NCBI GenBank assembly: GCA_003164375.1
Contig: PLTE01000387.1
Span: 296 to 7,827, forward strand
DNA length: 7,532 nucleotides
Reading direction: 5' to 3'
Source of the DNA: Hyphomicrobiales bacterium
GTDB taxonomy: Bacteria; Pseudomonadota; Alphaproteobacteria; Rhizobiales; Xanthobacteraceae
Part shown: positions 1 through 5,226 of the stretch, in pieces
How positions within the stretch are numbered: the first letter of the stretch is position 1
How the letters are laid out: each line of letters opens with the position of its first letter
Position numbers and translations under genes: made by a program
Notes under the pieces: model-generated
What the model was told of the DNA's origin: nothing
Seen by the model: only the letters and a program-made list of their open reading frames with translations
Databases searched by the model: none

Positions 1-158
1 AACCTTTTTCGAAACGGCCTCTAAGAGACGAATCCGGCGCGACCGCCATCGAATACGGCTTGATCGCCACGGGCATTGCCGTGGCCCTTATTGCAGTGAT
101 CAAGGGCGTCGGGACGAAACTCACCACGACATTTTCCTCGGTGTCGTCAGCACTCTAA
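1..158 (+). CDS. Flp/Fap-type type IVb pilin, C-terminal part (5' end outside window)
   Basis: Reading codons from position 3 gives an open frame to TAA at 156-158. The visible product has a short basic segment, then the Flp prepilin signature ESG|ATAIEYGLI. The prepilin peptidase (TadV/CpaA type) would cut after the Gly, leaving Glu+5 and Tyr+6, which are invariant in Flp pilins. The mature protein would be about 39 residues: one hydrophobic helix and a polar tail ending TFSSVSSAL, the usual size for Flp. Such pilins are exported and assembled by the Tad machinery into thin adhesive fibres. No tad/cpa gene follows; the next gene is unrelated and lies beyond two terminator candidates, so this is either a stand-alone flp copy or the last gene of a unit lying to the left. 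The start codon is not in the window. Confidence 0.9.
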   Translation, partial: PFSKRPLRDESGATAIEYGLIATGIAVALIAVIKGVGTKLTTTFSSVSSAL

Positions 159-163
159 TAGGC

Positions 164-187
164 GGCCTCGGTTGGCGGGCTTTTTTG
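164..187 (+). terminator. Possible intrinsic terminator after the Flp pilin gene
   Basis: Six nt after the pilin stop, GCCT (165-168) can pair with GGGC (177-180, one G-U pair) across an 8-nt loop, and a run of six T follows at 181-186. The stem is short, so the T-run after a GC-rich segment is the main support. It may work together with the stronger hairpin at 219-238. Confidence 0.4.
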
Positions 188-218
188 TTCCGGCACTGGA
201 GCCTTTCTATTGGCTTTT

Positions 219-238
219 GAGGCGGTTAGCCTCTTTTT
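219..238 (+). terminator. Intrinsic terminator
   Basis: A perfect 5-bp stem GAGGC (219-223) / GCCTC (229-233) with a 5-nt loop GGTTA is followed directly by five T (234-238). This is a textbook Rho-independent terminator for plus-strand transcripts and ends the Flp pilin unit. On the minus strand the stem is followed by A/G-rich sequence, so it is not bidirectional. Confidence 0.75.
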
Positions 239-327
239 AAATTGATGAATGGTCCGTTTTTGCCGCCGGCGGAACTCGGGGAGTGGCAAAGCAGTTCATA
301 GATCGGGACGGGGGCTAGGAGATCGCG

Positions 328-543
328 ATGGCCCAGATCGATCGCGCTACAGCGCGCGCCCTTGCGGAAGCTGGATATATGCCGCTCCGCGAATACCTCG
401 CAATGTTTGGCGACGAAGTGACAACCGAAGCCGCCCGAAAGCTCCGCGCGGCGGATAACGATCCTACTCCCACGCGGAGCGCGAGGCCGGTTTATCACGA
501 CAAACGCCGTCCGATCCATAAAAGGCGACGCTTGGCCTCTTAA
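328..543 (+). CDS. Small hypothetical protein with basic C-terminal tail (71 aa)
   Basis: The frame opens with ATG at 328, preceded by an AGGAG ribosome binding site at about 316-320 with suitable spacing, and ends with TAA at 541-543. Residues 1-40 read as two amphipathic helices (MAQIDRATARALAEAGYMPL, then a segment containing REYLAMFGDEV); I have an impression of similar short proteins in Bradyrhizobium-type genomes, unverified. Residues 50-71 are strongly basic (KRR at 59-61, HKRRR at 64-68), suggesting nucleic-acid or membrane-surface binding, but no known domain is recognised. There is no signal peptide or membrane segment. It stands alone between the terminator at 219-238 and a gene-free gap of 187 nt. 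Function unknown. The ribosome binding site and the non-random N-terminus argue that it is real. Confidence 0.65.
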   Translation: MAQIDRATARALAEAGYMPLREYLAMFGDEVTTEAARKLRAADNDPTPTRSARPVYHDKRRPIHKRRRLAS

Positions 544-730
544 GCGAGAGCTCCGCAGGCGGCGACCTCTTTGATTTTCGATGTTCGCCCTTTTCCGCTC
601 CCTCGAGACGTGGCGGTGCCGTGAGCTGGTTGACGCAGCAAGGGTCAAAATCCTCTGGTCGGGTCGAAAAAATGCCGCGGCGCGGTGTTCTTCCTCTCGA
701 CGATCCGGACGCTACGATGGGGAATGACCG
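544..730 (+). other. Gene-free gap upstream of the DUF3551-like gene
   Basis: No convincing gene, RNA or terminator is seen here. TTGACG at 630-635 resembles a -35 box, but no acceptable -10 lies 15-19 nt downstream, so I do not call a promoter. The minus-strand frame across this gap gives a low-complexity Arg-rich translation typical of noncoding GC-rich DNA. Confidence 0.5.
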
Positions 731-1012
731 GTGGCAGCTCGCATCCCGGCACTGCCGGCACTGCCGGCACTGACGCTTGCGCTTGCCGCTTTAGGAGCGG
801 GGCTTTGCTGCGGTGCGCCGGCAAGCCGCGCCGCCGCCGGCGCCGAGCCGTGGTGCATTGTCGACGATGAGGGCAATGCACATTGCAACTACGCGACGTC
901 GCAAGACTGCCTGCGGGCGGTCACCGGGGGCAATCGGGGCTTCTGCAATGTGAACTCGTCAGCCCCGCCCGCCCCCGCCACGGCACCGGTGCAGCGAAAG
1001 CGGCGGCAATAG
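731..1012 (+). CDS. Exported Cys-rich DUF3551-like protein (93 aa, GTG start)
   Basis: The frame starts at GTG 731; an in-frame stop at 725-727 rules out a longer product. GGGGAA at 719-724 gives a ribosome binding site 6 nt upstream. Residues 1-38 form a signal peptide: Arg4, then a long Ala/Leu hydrophobic core, with probable cleavage near AAAGA|EPW (about residue 38). The mature part has four Cys (42, 52, 60, 72) in the order PWC, HCNY, QDC, GFCNVN, matching the short secreted proteins called DUF3551 that are abundant in Bradyrhizobiaceae. The Cys probably form two disulfides in the periplasm. The tail (77-93) is Ala/Pro-rich and ends QRKRRQ. The family has no established function. The hydrophobic core includes three exact copies of a 9-bp repeat (see 746-772). 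The assignment rests on the Cys pattern and context, without a profile search. Confidence 0.8.
   Translation: MAARIPALPALPALTLALAALGAGLCCGAPASRAAAGAEPWCIVDDEGNAHCNYATSQDCLRAVTGGNRGFCNVNSSAPPAPATAPVQRKRRQ
746..772 (+). repeat. Three perfect 9-bp tandem repeats inside a signal peptide
   Basis: The unit CCGGCACTG occurs three times without mismatch at 746-754, 755-763 and 764-772. It is in frame and encodes Pro-Ala-Leu three times (residues 6-14), at the start of the hydrophobic core of the DUF3551-like signal peptide. The unit is a multiple of three, so copy-number change would lengthen or shorten the core without a frameshift. Confidence 0.9.
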
Positions 1013-1017
1013 ATCCG

Positions 1018-1047
1018 GCCGCGAATGGCAGCGGCTGTCTCCTTTTT
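1018..1047 (+). terminator. Weak candidate terminator after the DUF3551-like gene
   Basis: GCCGC (1018-1022) and GCGGC (1031-1035) form a 5-bp stem with an 8-nt loop just after the stop at 1012. A run of five T lies at 1043-1047, but 7 nt separate it from the stem, longer than in a standard intrinsic terminator. Low confidence. The rest of the gap to 1177 shows no other clear feature. Confidence 0.3.
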
Positions 1048-1177
1048 ATCGTTCTACATCGACTGGCGATTTACCGTGCAAACCCGAGCCTCCGCACCAA
1101 CGCAAAACCGTCTGGCCCGGATCTCATCTGATCCAGGTCAATGACCGGCCGGTGCGGATTCGGGCAAAAACCCGCCG

Positions 1178-1378
1178 ATGAACGCCGGTCGAATTATCCC
1201 ACGCAGCCCATATTGCTGTCCCGCTTGCGGCCGGCCGATGCGGCTCGTCTCGACCGTGCCCCATTTCGGGGTGCTTCCCGAATTGCGAACCTTCGAATGC
1301 AAGACTTGCGGCGTCACTTACACCGAAGCGGTAAATCCCACCGATCCGTCTGAACCATCAACGCGACCGTCTAGATGA
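1178..1378 (+). CDS. Small zinc-ribbon protein (66 aa)
   Basis: The first ATG in the frame is at 1178 and the stop is TGA at 1376-1378; a stop at 1142-1144 limits any extension. No clear ribosome binding site is visible, so the exact start is uncertain. Two CxxC knuckles, CPACG (Cys14, Cys17) and CKTCG (Cys41, Cys44), lie 23 residues apart and would bind one zinc. Between them is RLVSTVPHFGVLPELRTFEC, reminiscent of short rhizobial hypothetical proteins with a ribbon of the form CPxCxxxMRLV...LPEL..F.C..C. There is no signal peptide, so it is cytoplasmic. The Ser/Pro/Thr-rich tail (from 53) looks disordered. The partner is unknown; such ribbons often bind nucleic acid or protein. The Cys spacing and conserved-looking core make it very likely real despite the weak translation signal. 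Confidence 0.75.
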   Translation: MNAGRIIPRSPYCCPACGRPMRLVSTVPHFGVLPELRTFECKTCGVTYTEAVNPTDPSEPSTRPSR

Positions 1379-1384
1379 TCTTAT

Positions 1385-1448
1385 CCGAAAACCGGCTTCC
1401 ACCCCCGGATCAAGTCCGGGGGCAGGCATTTTCGGGATCCTGCTCTAG
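1385..1448. repeat. Nested intergenic palindromes (rhizobial-type repeat with a second hairpin inside)
   Basis: The outer arms CCGAAAA (1385-1391) and TTTTCGG (1429-1435) enclose a second perfect 8-bp inverted repeat, CCCCCGGA (1402-1409) / TCCGGGGG (1415-1422), with loop TCAAG. The outer sequence (CCGAAAACCGG...TTTTCGGGATC.TGCTCTAG) matches, from memory, a short palindromic element common between genes in Hyphomicrobiales. The inner CCCCGGATCAAGTCCGGGG is also a recurrent alphaproteobacterial intergenic hairpin. It lies between converging genes (zinc ribbon ending 1378, MmgE/PrpD ending 1445), where it could act as a bidirectional terminator or mRNA 3' stabiliser. Its right end contains the TAG of the MmgE/PrpD gene. 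Confidence 0.75.
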
Positions 1449-2809
1449 AGACTGAAGATCTCGGCGACATTGCGGTCTTCGATGGCGTTCAAGCGAGCCA
1501 AGAGCTCGGCCTGGCGGTGATCGCCAAGAGCATCCGACAGCTTCAAAAATTTTTGCTCGATGTGCCGTTCCAGGGCGTCGCCACCGCCATCCTCGTCCGC
1601 ATCGGTCTTACTGATCTCAGCCGAGCGACCGTCGGCCAGCGTAACCTCGATCCGGCAGGGCGGGTTACGCCCAGCGGCAGGCGTTCCTGACAATGGCCGC
1701 AATTCGATTTTCTTGCATAACTCCAGGATCTGCGGATTTTGCTCCGGCCCGTCGAGAAATGCCTGCGGATCGGCCGGATCGCGAAACAGCGCCAGCGCAA
1801 CGCTGAACGGTACGCTGTATTGCGCCGTGCCGACGTCGCGCGGCGCGCGATCGGCGTGGTGCGACAGCACTTTTTCCGAAACTTCGATGGCGATCCGGGT
1901 GACGTCTTGCGCAACGAAATTCTGCTCGCGCTGCAGCTGTCGGATCGCCCGCACCGGCCCTTGCGCGGTGACGTGGCAGGGAAACATTTTGAACCAGATA
2001 TTGAGGCTTTCCCACCGGGTGCCGAGCCCGTCGACCAGCAAGGCCGGGTCGCCGTCGCGGGCATAGACGTCGAGATAGCCGAATTTGCCTTCGAGGATGA
2101 CGTCAGGGCCCTCAAAACCGCGCCCGGCCAGATAAGCCGCGGTCACGCCACCCTCCGCCGCGCGACCCATGTGCAGGCGTTTCACCATCCCGCCGTTGCC
2201 GGCTTTGGCGAAGGCCAGCAAACCCGAACACAGCGAACCGCCGATGCCGATCGCCATCAAGGTTTGCCGGGCGTCATGCCCCAGAATCCGCGAGGCAGCG
2301 ATAGCCGAACCGAATACGCCGGTCAGACCCGGAGCATGAAAACCGATTTGCTCACTGGTGTGCTTGGCGGCTAGTCCGGTGCGCAGCATGCATTCGCAGC
2401 CGGCAACCAGCGCGGTCAAAAAATCGCGCCCGGACGCACCCGCTTCTTCCGCCACGGCGAGCGCCGCGACCAGGGCAGTGGAACCCGGGTGGACCCCGAC
2501 GCTGGGCTGGCGCAGATTGTCGAACTCAAAAGCGTGCGCAAATGTGCCGTTGGCCAAGGCCGCGGCCGGCGCGCTGACCCGCGGAAACGAAGGACTTAAA
2601 ATCGTACTTATACCGCTGCCGCCACCCTGACTGCCAACATGCCGCGCGAAATCTTCGACGCTGCGGCTCCACGGCAAACGGCTGCCGAACAGCGCGACCG
2701 CCACGGTGTCGACCAGGCACGCCTTGGTGATGGCGATAACGGATGCCGGAATGTCGTCGTAACGCAGCGCGGTCGCGAACTCAGCGAGCGCTTTGGTTTC
2801 GCCTGCCAT
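1445..2809 (-). CDS. MmgE/PrpD-family dehydratase/decarboxylase-like enzyme (454 aa)
   Basis: This family includes 2-methylcitrate dehydratase PrpD and cis-aconitate decarboxylase; all act in the cytoplasm on di- or tricarboxylates. Length fits the family (about 450-480). Visible signatures are NGTFAHAFEFDN (87-98), HPGS (107-110), GFHAPG (156-161), KRLHMGRAAEGG (210-221) and FKMFPCHVTAQGP (273-285). By motif position Asp97, His107, His158, Lys210 and Lys274 line up with the Asp93/His103/His159/Lys207/Lys272 set of Aspergillus cis-aconitate decarboxylase, while its Thr97 position is Gln101 here. Residues 1-265 would be the helical domain and the rest the alpha/beta lid. The ATG lies 3 nt after the stop of the GntR gene, with AAGGAGA (2827-2821) as ribosome binding site 11 nt upstream, so the two are translationally close-coupled. 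It is the last gene of the four-gene unit, and its TAG lies in the adjacent repeat. The exact substrate is unknown. Confidence 0.9.
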   Translation of the reverse strand: MAGETKALAEFATALRYDDIPASVIAITKACLVDTVAVALFGSRLPWSRSVEDFARHVGSQGGGSGISTILSPSFPRVSAPAAALANGTFAHAFEFDNLRQPSVGVHPGSTALVAALAVAEEAGASGRDFLTALVAGCECMLRTGLAAKHTSEQIGFHAPGLTGVFGSAIAASRILGHDARQTLMAIGIGGSLCSGLLAFAKAGNGGMVKRLHMGRAAEGGVTAAYLAGRGFEGPDVILEGKFGYLDVYARDGDPALLVDGLGTRWESLNIWFKMFPCHVTAQGPVRAIRQLQREQNFVAQDVTRIAIEVSEKVLSHHADRAPRDVGTAQYSVPFSVALALFRDPADPQAFLDGPEQNPQILELCKKIELRPLSGTPAAGRNPPCRIEVTLADGRSAEISKTDADEDGGGDALERHIEQKFLKLSDALGDHRQAELLARLNAIEDRNVAEIFSL

Positions 2810-2812
2810 GAA

Positions 2813-3544
2813 CTACTCGCTCTCCTTGGTGCCGTCGCCCACCCCGCCGCCATCGGCGCGGCTTTTGCGAAGTTGCTCCCGCAGCATGATCTTTCGCAAT
2901 TCAAGCGTCCTGCGGCGATGCTCGCGCGCCAGCGTCTCGGCACGGTCGCCGTCGCGCGCCTCGATCGCCGCTAAAAGACTGCGATGTTCGTCGAGCGCCG
3001 CGGCGGCTCTGCCCTCGCCGTAAAGCGTGCTGGTCTGCATTTGCCGGACATGATCGAGCAGCGATTGCAGCGACTGCAAAAGACGGTTGTTGTGCGAGGC
3101 GCGGCAGACCAGCTGATGGAAATCGCCGGTCAGTCGTCGCAATGCGGCAATGTCGCCGCGCTGGCGGGCGGTGTCCATGTCTTCGAGCAATTCGCGGATT
3201 TCGGCGATTTCGTTCGGCGTCGCATTCTCCGCCGCAAGCCGCGCCGCCATGCCTTCCAGCGCCTCGCGCACGTAGAACAGCTCGGTCAGGTCCTGCTCGC
3301 TGAAAGCCCGGACCGTCAGTCTGGAGCCGGAATGCGCAACCAGACCCTCCGCCTCGAGCTTGCGCAAGGCTTCGCGCACCGGCGTGCGACTGACGCGCAG
3401 CTCGAGGGCCAGCGCATCGCTACGCAATCGGTCGCCCGGCGCGAGAACGCCGTGAACGATGCCGTGCCGCAACGCCCGATAGACCGCGTCAGCGGTCGTG
3501 CCTTGGGTACTGAATTCTTGCAGAATCGCGTGCAACCGCATCAT
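2813..3544 (-). CDS. GntR-family transcriptional regulator, FadR/FCD type (243 aa)
   Basis: Residues 17-79 form the winged helix-turn-helix; the recognition segment LRVSRTPVREALRKLEAEGL (49-68) is the GntR hallmark. Residues 85-215 form the all-helical FCD effector domain, opening FYVREALEGMAARLA (90-104). His143 (DFHQ), His187 (DEHR) and His209 (REHR) match the three metal-ligand His of FCD proteins. The usual Asp four residues before the first His is Thr139. The tail after 225 is basic then Gly-rich and probably disordered. It starts at ATG 3544 (a second ATG follows immediately), 32 nt after the permease stop, with a poor ribosome binding site. Located inside the operon, it probably represses the promoter at 6850-6877 through the TTGGAT/ATCCAA palindrome and is released by the imported carboxylate or a metabolite. 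The ligand and the sign of regulation are inference. Confidence 0.93.
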   Translation of the reverse strand: MMRLHAILQEFSTQGTTADAVYRALRHGIVHGVLAPGDRLRSDALALELRVSRTPVREALRKLEAEGLVAHSGSRLTVRAFSEQDLTELFYVREALEGMAARLAAENATPNEIAEIRELLEDMDTARQRGDIAALRRLTGDFHQLVCRASHNNRLLQSLQSLLDHVRQMQTSTLYGEGRAAAALDEHRSLLAAIEARDGDRAETLAREHRRRTLELRKIMLREQLRKSRADGGGVGDGTKESE

Positions 3545-3576
3545 CGACCCGTCACAGCATCAACACTGTATAGCCG

Positions 3577-5157
3577 TCAAATATAGCCAAGCCACCGCCA
3601 ATAGGTTGCCGCGAATAACAGCAACATCACATAGGCGATGACGGTAAGAACGATGCCGACGCGGATGAAGTCTTGCGCCTCGAACGTCTCGGTGCCGAAA
3701 GCGAGCATATTCTGCGGTCCGTTGATCGGCAGAATCCAGCCGATGCTGGTCACGAATGTCAGCAGCATGGTCATGCCCGCGACTTTCATCGGCGGAATTT
3801 GCGCCTGCTGTAACACGCTCATCATGACCGGAATCATCGTCGTCGCCATCGCGGCTCCGCTCGAGAAACCCAAGTGAACGAGAATCAGGAATAGCCACAA
3901 GATCGCGAGGATCTCGAACGTCGACAGCTGCTGGATACCGAATTCACTGACGACAAAATTGGCGAGCCAGCCGGCCGCGCCGGTTTTCAGCAACGCCGTG
4001 CCCAGACCCACGCCGACGCCCAACTGAATGAGGATTCCCCACGGCATACGCGGCTGCACCTGTTTCCATTTGATCACGCCGATTTTGGGCGCGAACAGCA
4101 GCGCCACAGCCGCGATCGCAACGGAAGACGAATCGAAGTCATGCAATTTGTTTTCCGTCGCCCAGAATCCCAACAGCACGACCGATAAAACAAGCAGCTT
4201 GATTTCGTCGGCGGTCATCGGCCCCAGTTGGGCGGGCGCCGGCTGTATGCTGGCCGTCTGCGGCAGGGCGAGCGCCCGTGGCGGCTCGGCCCGGCCCTGC
4301 GCGTCATGCTCCGGTTTCGGCTTCATCATATGCATCAAGACGAAATACAGAGCGACGCTCATAGCGATGGAAAAGGGGGCGCCCACGATCAGCCAATCGA
4401 TCCACGAAATTCTGATATGGAGCGTCCGCTCCATCAACGCGTTCACATATACGTTTTGCGCCGCGCCGGTCGCGATACCCATGGCCCAGATCAGCGACAG
4501 ATATACAATCGACATCATCAGCATGCCGGCGACCCGGCTTTTTCTGTCGATGCCGAACGCCGATATCATTCCCAAAATGATCGGCACCAGACAGGCCACG
4601 CGCGCGGAAGCGGTGGGAACGAAAAAGGCCAGCACCGCCATGACAATGATCGTGCCGATGAGGAGATGGGCGCGGCCGGTGCCGACCAAGGAGATGACCT
4701 GAAACGCGAGACGTTTGTCGAGCCCGGTAATACCCATGGCGGCGGCGATCACGAGCGAAGCTGCGATCAATCCGACCGCGGGATTGGTGAAGCCGGCCAT
4801 GGCCGCCGATAATGCCGCAGTCGTACCCAGCATATGATCGGGATGTGCGGCATCGGGCGCCATACCGAGCAGAAAAGCGATCAATGCCATCAGCATGATG
4901 GAACTGGCCGCGTATTCGACCGCCTCCGTCATCCATACGATCACCGCGAAGGCGAAAATGCCGAGCATGTGCTGGCCTGCAACCGACAAACCCGCCGGTT
5001 GCGGCAACATGATTATCGCCACCAGCGCGGCTGAACCGATCAGCAATCCCCACCTTCTGATGGGATAGGTTTGCCGCTTGGCCTGCCCGGCGGCTTCGGC
5101 ATTGGCGGGCGCCGCCGGTCTCCCGTCAAGCGCGCCGAGTTGTCCGGCGTCCGCCAT
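3577..5157 (-). CDS. DASS/SLC13-family anion (di/tricarboxylate) permease (about 526 aa)
   Basis: Inner-membrane secondary transporter of the divalent anion:Na+ symporter family, which includes CitT, TtdT and VcINDY. Numbering from the upper ATG (5163), there are many hydrophobic segments from about 37 to 520, arranged as two repeats. Gly-rich reentrant-type segments lie at 124-146 (FTNPAVGLIAASLVI) and 376-395. The first substrate/Na+ motif, usually SNTAR in the CitT branch, reads PTASAR (183-188); the second reads FSSGAAMATT (433-442), followed by PINGPQNMLAFGT (479-491). A polar cytoplasmic linker (281-320, KPKPEHDAQG...) joins the halves. Two start codons compete: AGGGAG (5169-5164) abuts ATG 5163 but sits 6 nt before ATG 5157, so I chose 5157. 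It lies 69 nt after the UGSC gene and 32 nt before the GntR gene. Substrate is probably an organic di- or tricarboxylate; coupling ion unknown. Confidence 0.92.
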   Translation of the reverse strand: MADAGQLGALDGRPAAPANAEAAGQAKRQTYPIRRWGLLIGSAALVAIIMLPQPAGLSVAGQHMLGIFAFAVIVWMTEAVEYAASSIMLMALIAFLLGMAPDAAHPDHMLGTTAALSAAMAGFTNPAVGLIAASLVIAAAMGITGLDKRLAFQVISLVGTGRAHLLIGTIIVMAVLAFFVPTASARVACLVPIILGMISAFGIDRKSRVAGMLMMSIVYLSLIWAMGIATGAAQNVYVNALMERTLHIRISWIDWLIVGAPFSIAMSVALYFVLMHMMKPKPEHDAQGRAEPPRALALPQTASIQPAPAQLGPMTADEIKLLVLSVVLLGFWATENKLHDFDSSSVAIAAVALLFAPKIGVIKWKQVQPRMPWGILIQLGVGVGLGTALLKTGAAGWLANFVVSEFGIQQLSTFEILAILWLFLILVHLGFSSGAAMATTMIPVMMSVLQQAQIPPMKVAGMTMLLTFVTSIGWILPINGPQNMLAFGTETFEAQDFIRVGIVLTVIAYVMLLLFAATYWRWLGYI

Positions 5158-5226
5158 ATCCATCTCCCTACCAACGTTGTAAGCGCGACCTTCTTTTCGG
5201 GCCGCTATCGCCTCGGATTTTTCGGC

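Noticed and set aside
226..648. A 140-codon minus-strand frame across the small-gene region
   Set aside because: The translation is Arg/Ser-rich without motifs, covers the strong terminator hairpin edge and opposes the better-supported gene at 328-543.
1112..1137. Hairpin GGATC (1119-1123) / GATCC (1130-1134)
   Set aside because: Only 5 bp and not followed by a T-run; no riboswitch or terminator reading is supported.
3545..3576. Possible internal promoter or operator between the permease and GntR genes
   Set aside because: TTGACG overlaps the permease stop but no properly spaced -10 follows, and the ACAG/CTGT dyad is only 4 bp.
4028..4812. Plus-strand frames opposite the permease gene
   Set aside because: They are complements of transmembrane codons with no domain signature; the permease on the other strand explains the region.
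5172..5179. CAACGTTG palindrome upstream of the permease gene, considered as a second regulator site
   Set aside because: Eight bp is expected by chance and it does not resemble the TTGGAT/ATCCAA half-sites.
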